DNA from: Clostridiales bacterium
GTDB taxonomy: Bacteria; Bacillota; Desulfitobacteriia; Desulfitobacteriales; Desulfitobacteriaceae
DNA: 15,740 bases
Direction of reading: 5' to 3'
NCBI GenBank assembly: GCA_027357125.1
Contig: DAHVVW010000007.1
Coordinates: 1 to 15,740 of the forward strand
Shown: positions 8,814 through 13,840 of the stretch, piece after piece
Layout: each line of letters begins with the position of its first letter
Numbering within the stretch: the first letter of the stretch is position 1
Notes under the pieces: generated by a model
What the model was told of the DNA's origin: nothing
The model's input: the letters and a program-made list of their open reading frames with translations, nothing else
Databases searched by the model: none
Program-made: the position numbers and the translations under genes

Positions 8814-9074
8814 ATGGCGGTGACACTTCTCTTTCTCGGGTTGTTGCTTGTGCTGATGGCGTTGGTCGTAAGATCCTCATTGGGCCAGCCGAATATTTTC
8901 CTTAGGGCTGCGATTCATGTCTTGGGGGGAATAGTTGGCCTGTGGGTTCTTGACTTGCTTTTAAGCATTTTGGGCTTAGAGATTCCGATTAATGTGTTTA
9001 CGATACTAATAGTCGGATTGTTAGGGTTTCCGGGCGTGATTACTCTGTCCATTCTACAGTTCTTAGGGATATAG
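8814..9074 (+). CDS. bofA: BofA-like inhibitor of pro-sigma-K processing
   Basis: Small hydrophobic protein (86 residues) of the BofA family. In Bacillus, BofA sits in the forespore outer membrane and restrains the SpoIVFB protease that activates pro-sigma-K, delaying late mother-cell transcription. Here two long hydrophobic stretches (about residues 3-18 and 30-50) precede the family-typical C-terminal region around GLLGFPGVITL. The ATG at 8814 is only one base from a GGGGG run, which is too close. The in-frame GTG at 8820 has that run 7 bases upstream and gives an 84-residue protein, so it may be the real start. The usual bofA partner recR is not upstream. Downstream lies the oxidoreductase operon. 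The family call rests on hydrophobic pattern and length as well as the C-terminal motif. Confidence 0.8.
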   Translation: MAVTLLFLGLLLVLMALVVRSSLGQPNIFLRAAIHVLGGIVGLWVLDLLLSILGLEIPINVFTILIVGLLGFPGVITLSILQFLGI

Positions 9075-9106
9075 ACAGAAATATTTGTATATTAGAGCGC
9101 AAACTC

Positions 9107-9136
9107 TTGACGAATAAAAAAAAACACGGGTATACT
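9107..9136 (+). promoter_or_regulatory. Housekeeping (sigma-A type) promoter
   Basis: TTGACG (9107-9112) and TATACT (9131-9136) are separated by 18 bases; each hexamer differs from consensus at one position. The spacer contains a run of nine A residues (9116-9124). Transcription would begin near 9143, directly before the hairpin at 9149-9174. This is the best promoter in the window and would drive the P-loop gene and possibly the oxidoreductase operon. Confidence 0.8.
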
Positions 9137-9148
9137 GTTGCTATTCAG

Positions 9149-9184
9149 GGGGAACTATTTAACAATAGTTCCCCACTTATTTTG
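9149..9184 (+). terminator. Leader hairpin with short T-rich tail
   Basis: GGGGAACTATT (9149-9159) and AATAGTTCCCC (9164-9174) form a perfect 11-bp stem with the loop TAAC, followed by ACTTATTTT. The T-run is interrupted, so termination may be partial. Because it begins only a few bases after the predicted start of the 9107-9136 promoter, it could act as an attenuator, yield a short RNA of about 40 bases, or protect the 5' end of the mRNA. It could also end read-through from bofA. Confidence 0.6.
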
Positions 9185-9245
9185 GCGTGCTTTTCTCCAG
9201 CTTTGGCCTGCTTTTATGCTGCTGTAGGGACTTTGGCATGGTTTA
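9181..9245 (+). repeat. Three imperfect 14-bp direct repeats
   Basis: TTTGGCGTGCTTTT (9181-9194), TTTGGCCTGCTTTT (9202-9215) and TTTGGCATGGTTTA (9232-9245) share the core TTTGGC-T. The first two differ at one base. Starts are 21 and 30 bp apart, close to two and three helical turns. They lie between the promoter and the P-loop gene and could be binding sites for a regulator. No known motif is recognised. Confidence 0.45.
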
Positions 9246-9303
9246 CATAGATGAAGAATTCTTTGCCGGGAAGAGTAAGGAGTGAACAAGCCTGCCTAGA
9301 ATA

Positions 9304-9963
9304 GTGGAGGCATATGTTGGGGAATATGCCAGTGGCAAAAGTGAATGTGCAGTTAATCGGGCTTTAGAGCTGCTTAATAATTCCGAGGCTGAACACCCTA
9401 TAACCCTTGTGGATTTGGACACAGTGGAACCGGTTTATACTTTAAGACCAATCCGGGAAGAACTGAAGAGTTATGGGTTGGAAGTAGTGGCCTGGGCAAC
9501 CTCGGAAACTATGGGCCTCGGGGAAGCCGGGTCTGTGATTCGTCCGGATATGCGCTGGGTTCTTAAACGGTCTGGTAGTATAATCATGGATATAGGGTAT
9601 GGGGTTAAAGGGGCGCGTGCGCTTAATCTCGTTGAAGGAGCCTGGGAAGAACCCGACTTGCGCATTCTGGCGGTACTTAACCTAGGACGCCCTTTAACCG
9701 GGAGTTATGAGGATATGCTGGATTATGTGCGTGAATTAGGCCCGGTGCACGGGCTTATCAATAATTCCCACTTGGGTGAGGACACTGATGTCGCTTACAT
9801 ACTTGAGGGAGCACAAATTGTAAGCAGAGTGGGAGAAGCCCTAGGCATGCCGGTAATTGCATCGACCGCCGATGAGCGTTTCAGGGAAGAATTAGGGGAA
9901 TCAGACGGCTGCGGACACCCGGTGCGTTACCTCAAACGCTTTATGCCGCGCGCTTTCTGGTAA
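9304..9963 (+). CDS. P-loop NTPase linked to 2-oxoacid:ferredoxin oxidoreductase, function unknown
   Basis: Predicted cytoplasmic ATP/GTP-binding protein of 219 residues. Walker A is GEYASGKS at residues 6-13. A following VDLDTVEP segment resembles a switch or Walker B strand, and LINNSHLGEDTD is a probable base-recognition or signature motif. The strand ending IIMDIGYGVKGA sits where I recall DVGGD-like residues in relatives; if so, this copy is divergent. No membrane segment or signal peptide is seen. The start is uncertain. GTG 9304 has no nearby ribosome binding site, whereas AAGGAG (9277-9282) lies 9 bases before an in-frame CTG at 9292, which would add MPRI to the N terminus; an in-frame stop at 9283 limits it further upstream. 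It precedes the oxidoreductase operon by 121 bp, suggesting a role in its assembly or regulation. That role is inference only. Confidence 0.75.
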   Translation: MEAYVGEYASGKSECAVNRALELLNNSEAEHPITLVDLDTVEPVYTLRPIREELKSYGLEVVAWATSETMGLGEAGSVIRPDMRWVLKRSGSIIMDIGYGVKGARALNLVEGAWEEPDLRILAVLNLGRPLTGSYEDMLDYVRELGPVHGLINNSHLGEDTDVAYILEGAQIVSRVGEALGMPVIASTADERFREELGESDGCGHPVRYLKRFMPRAFW

Positions 9964-10084
9964 ACTACTTAGGAGTCAGAATGAGGGAGCTTATTCTCGG
10001 GGTATGAAGGCATTCTTTCTTTGGTAATATGGGTTTTTCGCCCTTTTACAATTCGTTACAACATACAGGAGGTGTACACTCAAT

Positions 10085-11176
10085 ATGGCTAAACCAATTG
10101 AGGGGGAAAAGCGGGCGTTCATGACCGGCAATGAAGTAGTCGCCTGGGCTGCACTGGCTGCTCAAGCTGATATTATGTACGGTTATCCGATTACGCCCCA
10201 GAATGAGATTATGCATTATTGGACCCGCTTAGGGCCGAAATTCGACAAGAAGTTCCTGCAAACTGAAGATGAAATTTCTGCAGGCTTCACCACTGTAGGA
10301 GGGGTGCTTTCCGGTGCCCGCGCTTTTACGGCTACAGGCGGGCCTGGCAATATTCTGATGCAGGAATCTCTTTCAATGGCAGAAATGATGCGGATTCCAA
10401 CTGTGATGGTTATTCAGCAGCGGGGAGGCCCATCTACCGCTACCGTTATTTATTCGCAGCAGGAGGTTACCCTCACGACTTACGGCGGCAACGGGGAAGG
10501 GCACCGCATCGTATACTCGACCGCAACGCATCAAGACTTATTTGACTATACGATTAAAGCTTTTAATACAGCCTGGAAATATCGTTTCCCGACTTTTGTT
10601 CTGGGAGACGGCTATCAGGCCAAGATGCGCGAATCTTTAACCATTTATGACCCGGAAGCACGCGGGGTCAAGATGGTTCCGACCGTACCCATGGTCGGAC
10701 AGGAAGGGATGCCCGGAGTGGACCGCAATCCTTCCCACCTGCGCAACACCTTTAACACGGAAGAAGAGCTCTATGCCATCATCAAGGACTATCAGCAAGA
10801 ATATGACCGCATCGCGCCTGAACTCGTGGAGCATGAGGAGTTCGACTGTGAGAATGCCGAGATTGTGGTCATTTCCCACGGAGTGGTGAGCCGCTCTTGC
10901 AAAATGGCTGTACGCGAACTGCGGGCCGAAGGGATTAAAGTGGGGTATTTCCGGCCCATAACCCTGCGCCCGTTCCCGGCTGAAGACCTGAGCCAAGCGA
11001 TAGGAAGTGCCAAGCTCCTCCTGGTCGTAGAGTCCGCCGAGGGGCAACTGGTAAAGCTTGTGCGTCAAAATCTCTACGGTGCCAGCACCTTGCCGATTGA
11101 AGGGCTGCTTAAACCCGGCGTCGGTGTGACCAGTGAAGAGGTTGTGGACAAAGTCAAAGCCTTGTTAACGAAATAG
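10085..11176 (+). CDS. vorB: 2-oxoacid:ferredoxin oxidoreductase, alpha subunit (VorB/KorA type)
   Basis: Alpha (pyrimidine-binding) subunit of an oxygen-sensitive enzyme that oxidatively decarboxylates a 2-oxoacid to its acyl-CoA and reduces ferredoxin. The protein has 363 residues, matching the stand-alone alpha subunit without a fused gamma domain. The N-terminal GNEVVAWAALAAQADIMYGYPITPQNEI is the family hallmark, followed by QTEDEISAG and ATGGPGNILMQE. The C-terminal transketolase-like domain includes ISHGVVSRS and GYFRPITLRPFP. The ATG at 10085 has AGGAGGTG (10067-10074) upstream. The four-gene layout and similarity suggest the branched-chain (3-methyl-2-oxobutanoate) or 2-oxoglutarate class; the exact substrate cannot be read from the sequence. 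It begins the alpha-beta-gamma-delta operon, with 18 bp to the beta gene. Confidence 0.9.
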   Translation: MAKPIEGEKRAFMTGNEVVAWAALAAQADIMYGYPITPQNEIMHYWTRLGPKFDKKFLQTEDEISAGFTTVGGVLSGARAFTATGGPGNILMQESLSMAEMMRIPTVMVIQQRGGPSTATVIYSQQEVTLTTYGGNGEGHRIVYSTATHQDLFDYTIKAFNTAWKYRFPTFVLGDGYQAKMRESLTIYDPEARGVKMVPTVPMVGQEGMPGVDRNPSHLRNTFNTEEELYAIIKDYQQEYDRIAPELVEHEEFDCENAEIVVISHGVVSRSCKMAVRELRAEGIKVGYFRPITLRPFPAEDLSQAIGSAKLLLVVESAEGQLVKLVRQNLYGASTLPIEGLLKPGVGVTSEEVVDKVKALLTK

Positions 11177-11194
11177 GGAAGGGGGTAAATTAAA

Positions 11195-11944
11195 GTGTCA
11201 ATAGAATTATCTATGCCTAAATCTTGGCGGGAAGAAACCAAGCCACATAAATTTTGTCCGGGCTGCGGCCATGGCCTGGTCTTGAAAGCCCTGGGCCGGG
11301 CGATTGACGAGCTTGGAATTCAGGATAAAGTAGTGTTCGGGTGTGATATCGGCTGTTCCCTGTTAGCCTGGGACTTCTTTAACGTGGACACGGTCCAGAC
11401 TCACCACGGACGTACCACTCCGGTAATTACCGGGATTAAACGGGCCCGTCCAGACCGGGTCGGGGTTGCTTACATGGGTGATGGGGGCGGTTATGCGATC
11501 GGTTCCCAGCACCTTGTGAATGCGGCGATGCGCAATGAGAGAATGACTGCAATCCTGGTGAACAATGCCAACTACGGTATGACCGGAGGGCAGATGGCAC
11601 CTACCACGCTCCCGGGCATGAAGACAGAAACATCTCCGTACGGACGCGACCCTGAGCTTACAGGTATGCCGATGCAGGGACCGGAGATGGTAGCGGCCAT
11701 TGCCCGCGAAGGGGCTTATGTGGCCCGTGGCACCGTGGCCAATGTGCGCCAGGCTACCACGTATATCAAACGTGCGCTTGAAAACCAAATGGCCGGGAAC
11801 GGCTTTTCCTTCGTCGAGATTCTCTCTACCTGCCCGACGAACTGGAGCACAAATGCCAAAGACACCTGGCATTTCGTGGAGCAGGAAATGCCCAAATACT
11901 TCAAAGTCGGGGAAATTAAAGTCCCAGGCAAGAAGGAGGAGTAG
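11195..11944 (+). CDS. 2-oxoacid:ferredoxin oxidoreductase, beta (thiamine diphosphate) subunit
   Basis: Beta subunit carrying thiamine diphosphate and the active site of the oxidoreductase. The protein has 249 residues, normal for the Vor/Kor beta subunit. FCPGCGH at residues 20-26 gives the conserved cysteines that help bind the proximal [4Fe-4S] cluster. GDGGG from residue 95, followed after a standard gap by NNANYGMTGGQMAPTT, forms the thiamine diphosphate and Mg-binding motif. Translation begins at GTG 11195, preceded by GAAGGGGGT; an in-frame ATG at 11213 is a weaker alternative. The stop is 4 bases from the gamma-subunit start, and the gamma ribosome binding site lies inside the end of this gene, so the two are translationally coupled. 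Confidence 0.92.
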   Translation: MSIELSMPKSWREETKPHKFCPGCGHGLVLKALGRAIDELGIQDKVVFGCDIGCSLLAWDFFNVDTVQTHHGRTTPVITGIKRARPDRVGVAYMGDGGGYAIGSQHLVNAAMRNERMTAILVNNANYGMTGGQMAPTTLPGMKTETSPYGRDPELTGMPMQGPEMVAAIAREGAYVARGTVANVRQATTYIKRALENQMAGNGFSFVEILSTCPTNWSTNAKDTWHFVEQEMPKYFKVGEIKVPGKKEE

Positions 11945-11948
11945 AGCC

Positions 11949-12524
11949 ATGGCAAAAGTCGTGAAGATTGCTTTAGCCGGTGAAGGCGGCCAAGGGGTTC
12001 AGTCTGTGGCGCAAATCATGACTAACGCAGCGAACGATGAGGGCAAAGAAGCCCTGTACATTCCGAACTTCGGTGTGGAACAGCGCGGCGGGGTTTCCAT
12101 CGCTTTCTGTCAGATTTCCGATGAGAGGATCGGCGCGCCCAAGTTTGAAACAGGGGATATTGTCATTGCCTTAAGTGACAGAGCGGTTGTGCGCACTCAG
12201 CAGTATGTGGGGCCGCAGACCATTTTTATCTATGATGCATCAATTGAGGGTGTGGAGGAATCCTTGCCTAAAAACGGGGCTAAAGTCCTGGCAATTCCGG
12301 CCTTGAAAATATCCAAGGAAGAGCTGCATCCCCGCGTCTTTAATGTCATGATCTTAGGGGCAACCTTGGAAGCTACCGGAGTGCTTACTTTAGACGAGGC
12401 TAAACAGGCTTTAGAGAGAAAACTAGGATATAAATTTGAACAGAATCCCAAGTTGCGCGAGTTAAACCATAAAGCCCTAGAGCGCGGCGCGCAAGTGATG
12501 AAGGAACTGTTAGCCGGGAAGTAA
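11949..12524 (+). CDS. 2-oxoacid:ferredoxin oxidoreductase, gamma subunit
   Basis: Gamma subunit, the domain of the oxidoreductase that binds coenzyme A in related enzymes. The protein has 191 residues. The N-terminal LAGEGGQGVQS and the PNFGVEQRGGVS motif are characteristic of this subunit, and the length is typical. I chose the ATG at 11949 because GGAGGAG ends a few bases before it and the family motif begins at residue 9. A longer in-frame extension back to 11700 only translates the beta gene in a shifted frame. The stop codon overlaps the 5' arm of a hairpin at 12523-12548. The delta gene follows after 99 bp. Confidence 0.93.
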   Translation: MAKVVKIALAGEGGQGVQSVAQIMTNAANDEGKEALYIPNFGVEQRGGVSIAFCQISDERIGAPKFETGDIVIALSDRAVVRTQQYVGPQTIFIYDASIEGVEESLPKNGAKVLAIPALKISKEELHPRVFNVMILGATLEATGVLTLDEAKQALERKLGYKFEQNPKLRELNHKALERGAQVMKELLAGK

Positions 12525-12548
12525 AACGGGTTGTCATTAACCCGTTTT
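12523..12548 (+). terminator. Intergenic hairpin between gamma and delta genes
   Basis: AAAACGGGTT (12523-12532) and AACCCGTTTT (12539-12548) form a perfect 10-bp stem with the six-base loop GTCATT. The 3' arm ends in TTTT but the following bases are GAGG, so there is no free T-run. The 5' arm overlaps the gamma stop codon. It may slow or partly end transcription, or set the ratio of delta to the other subunits by mRNA processing. Confidence 0.5.
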
Positions 12549-12623
12549 GAGGCAATTAACGCTATCGACGGGAAACAGATATTCTGTAGGATCATGTGAA
12601 GTCCGGAGAAAGGAGGGACTATT

Positions 12624-12887
12624 ATGTCCTTAAAGGATAATGCGATAACGATTGAAGGACCGAAAGCGGTGTGGACGGTTTTCCCGCACCTGTGCAAGGG
12701 CTGCGGTCTCTGCATTGAGAAATGCCCGGTAAGGACCCTGGAATGGTCGGACAAGTTAGGGGTCTATGGCACCCCGGCCCCGCACGTGAAAGAGGAAATT
12801 CCCTGCATCGCCTGCAATATGTGTGAACTCGTTTGCCCTGACGCCGCCATCACGGTCGGCAAGGTAAATCAGGCCGTGAAGAAGTGA
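12624..12887 (+). CDS. 2-oxoacid:ferredoxin oxidoreductase, delta subunit (2x[4Fe-4S] ferredoxin-like)
   Basis: Small electron-transfer subunit that passes electrons from the catalytic alpha-beta core to external ferredoxin. The protein has 87 residues with two classical [4Fe-4S] motifs: CKGCGLCIEKCP at residues 24-35 and CIACNMCELVCP at 61-72. PVRTLEW after the first motif is common in Vor/Kor delta subunits. The ATG at 12624 has a strong AAAGGAGG (12609-12616). It is encoded last in the operon, which differs from archaeal operons where delta often precedes alpha. The intrinsic terminator at 12923-12963 follows the stop by 35 bases. Confidence 0.92.
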   Translation: MSLKDNAITIEGPKAVWTVFPHLCKGCGLCIEKCPVRTLEWSDKLGVYGTPAPHVKEEIPCIACNMCELVCPDAAITVGKVNQAVKK

Positions 12888-12922
12888 ACTGGGAGTCTTC
12901 TCGCCGCACGGTGATAAAGTAT

Positions 12923-12963
12923 AAAGACTGGCTTAACGCAAACTCGCGAAGCCAGTCTTTTTT
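12923..12963 (+). terminator. Strong intrinsic terminator of the oxidoreductase operon (copy 1)
   Basis: AAAGACTGGCTT (12923-12934) pairs perfectly over 12 bp with AAGCCAGTCTTT (12949-12960), followed by three further T residues, so the transcript ends in six U. The 14-base loop can form a small extra CGC/GCG stem (12937-12939 with 12946-12948). Positions 12924-12964 recur almost exactly at 13744-13784. Confidence 0.92.
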
Positions 12964-12964
12964 C
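12924..12964 (+). repeat. 41-bp direct repeat, left copy
   Basis: Matches 13744-13784 at 40 of 41 positions, the only difference being C12945 versus T13765. The shared block includes the whole terminator hairpin and the T-run, and similarity ends abruptly at both sides. The two copies are exactly 820 bp apart and enclose the toxin-antitoxin module. Confidence 0.9.
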
Positions 12965-12990
12965 GCCAGATTTGCGTCGATCTTTCCTTG

Positions 12991-13018
12991 TTTCTTTGAT
13001 ATAATAAATTCAAAGAAA
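12991..13018. promoter_or_regulatory. Perfect inverted repeat bracketing the -10 box, probable antitoxin operator
   Basis: TTTCTTTGA (12991-12999) and TCAAAGAAA (13010-13018) are exact 9-bp reverse complements around the 10-base spacer TATAATAAAT, which contains the -10 box. Half-site centres are 19 bp apart, near two helical turns. A dimeric AbrB/MazE-fold antitoxin bound here would block RNA polymerase, the usual autorepression of toxin-antitoxin operons. The binding protein is inferred. Confidence 0.7.
12997..13005 (+). promoter_or_regulatory. Extended -10 promoter of the toxin-antitoxin module
   Basis: TGATATAAT (12997-13005) matches the extended -10 consensus TGnTATAAT exactly. No good -35 hexamer is present at 16-18 bp, as is common for extended -10 promoters. 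Transcription would begin near 13012, giving a leader of about 100 bases before the antitoxin start. Confidence 0.7.
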
Positions 13019-13108
13019 ATTTGTATATTAAGGTTAACCATAACATATACTAAGTAAAGAGAGGATGAATGTTTAATGTCACTCACAGTTTTAATGGGAG
13101 GTAGTACT

Positions 13109-13456
13109 ATGCTTAAAAGGCGTATTTCCGTATCTAAGAAGCGCCAAATTACTATTCCTATTGAGTTCTTTAATAGCCTTGGCATTGAAAAAGAGGTTGA
13201 ATGCTATGTCCAAAATAATGCTATTGTTATACGTCCTGTTCGGGAAGGGGGCGGGGAACTTGATGAACAAATTCTTGCCGATTTAATCTCCCAGGGACTC
13301 TCTGGGCAGGAGCTTCTCGCCAAGTTCAAGGAGACACGCCGTGAAATTCGTCCCGCTGTAGAGCGCCTGCTTGATGAAGCCCGTCTTGCCGCAGCCGGCA
13401 AAACCCAAGCTTCCACCTATGAGGATGTTTTCGGTACGGAGGATAATAATGTATAG
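13109..13456 (+). CDS. AbrB/MazE/SpoVT-fold antitoxin
   Basis: Predicted DNA-binding antitoxin of 115 residues. The N-terminal part, LKRRISVSKKRQITIPIEF to about residue 42, is the swapped-hairpin AbrB/MazE/SpoVT domain that binds operator DNA as a dimer. The C-terminal part (about residues 48-100) is charged, helical in appearance and likely wraps the toxin; it contains EQILADLISQGLSGQELLAKF. I chose the ATG at 13109 because GGGAGGT (13096-13102) lies 6 bases upstream and the domain begins at residue 2. An in-frame ATG at 13076 would add 11 residues and has a weaker site. The end overlaps the toxin start by 8 bases. The region is A+T-richer than its neighbours, consistent with acquisition by transfer. 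Confidence 0.87.
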   Translation: MLKRRISVSKKRQITIPIEFFNSLGIEKEVECYVQNNAIVIRPVREGGGELDEQILADLISQGLSGQELLAKFKETRREIRPAVERLLDEARLAAAGKTQASTYEDVFGTEDNNV

Positions 13457-13745
13457 GCTGGTTATATTACCTCCTGCCGCGCGTTTTCTTAAAAAGCTCA
13501 AAGAAAAGCCACTCAAGACCGCTTTTCAAAAAGCTATTGATGAAATCTTGGGAAATCCGTATATTGGCAATCCGAAAACGGGCGACCTCTCCGGCGTTTA
13601 CGCATATGATGTTTTCTATAACAAAACAAACTATGAGCTCGCTTATATCATAATTGAAGAAAATGATGAGACCATTATCATTATCCTCGCGGGTACTCGA
13701 GAAAACTTCTATGATGAGCTCAAACGCTATATGAAACAACTTTAA
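13449..13745 (+). CDS. RelE/ParE-superfamily toxin
   Basis: Predicted toxin of a type II module, 98 residues and basic near the N terminus. RelE-fold toxins cut mRNA at the ribosome, while ParE-fold ones poison gyrase; the sequence does not decide which. Visible pattern: YRLVILPPAARFLKKL (first strand and helix), NPKTGDLSGVYAYDVFY, YELAYIIIEENDETIIIIL (core strands) and the C-terminal GTRENFYDELKRYM, seen in clostridial RelE/ParE-like proteins. The ATG at 13449 overlaps the antitoxin stop (ATGTATAG), and GGAGG (13438-13442) lies 6 bases upstream, so translation is coupled. An earlier in-frame start at 13371 merely reads through the antitoxin gene. The TAA stop (13743-13745) merges with the right-hand 41-bp repeat. 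The frame looks intact. Confidence 0.87.
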   Translation: MYRLVILPPAARFLKKLKEKPLKTAFQKAIDEILGNPYIGNPKTGDLSGVYAYDVFYNKTNYELAYIIIEENDETIIIILAGTRENFYDELKRYMKQL

Positions 13746-13783
13746 GACTGGCTTAACGCAAACTTGCGAAGCCAGTCTTTTTT
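13744..13783 (+). terminator. Intrinsic terminator after the toxin (copy 2)
   Basis: AAGACTGGCTT (13744-13754) pairs with AAGCCAGTCTT (13769-13779), followed by further T residues to 13783. The stem matches the terminator at 12923-12963 and the loop differs by one base. It should end the toxin-antitoxin transcript and insulate the germination operon downstream. Confidence 0.9.
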
Positions 13784-13784
13784 C
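13744..13784 (+). repeat. 41-bp direct repeat, right copy
   Basis: Second copy of the block at 12924-12964, with one substitution (T13765 for C12945) in the loop. Its first two bases form part of the toxin stop codon, so the toxin reading frame ends exactly where the repeat begins. Confidence 0.9.
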
Positions 13785-13840
13785 TTGTGTATAACCCGCC
13801 CAAGGGAGGAACACAATAAGCTGGATAGGGAGGGAAAAAG

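Noticed and set aside
9181..9245. Sigma-54 promoters in the TTTGGC repeats
   Set aside because: A GG element is present, but the -12 GC is missing, or one base out of register in the second repeat, so the required 24/12 spacing fails.
9978..9997. Hairpin AGAATGAG/CTTATTCT after the P-loop gene
   Set aside because: Eight A+T-rich pairs including one G-T pair and no T-run. It is weak and probably chance.
10031..10047. Terminator-like GGG/CCC hairpin with T residues before the alpha gene
   Set aside because: The stem has only three pairs, too weak to call.
11700..11948. Longer N terminus for the gamma subunit
   Set aside because: It only translates the beta gene in another frame. The ATG at 11949 has its own ribosome binding site and places the family motif correctly.
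12850..13185. 111-codon reading frame on the minus strand
   Set aside because: It runs across the delta gene end, the terminator, the toxin-antitoxin promoter and the antitoxin start, and has no recognisable motif. It is a shadow.
13371..13448. Longer N terminus for the toxin
   Set aside because: It reads the antitoxin coding sequence out of frame. The ATG at 13449 has GGAGG 6 bases upstream and starts directly with the conserved first strand.
12888..13840. Complete insertion sequence or transposon around the toxin-antitoxin module
   Set aside because: No transposase or integrase frame and no terminal inverted repeats are present. The bracketing repeats are direct and are themselves terminators.
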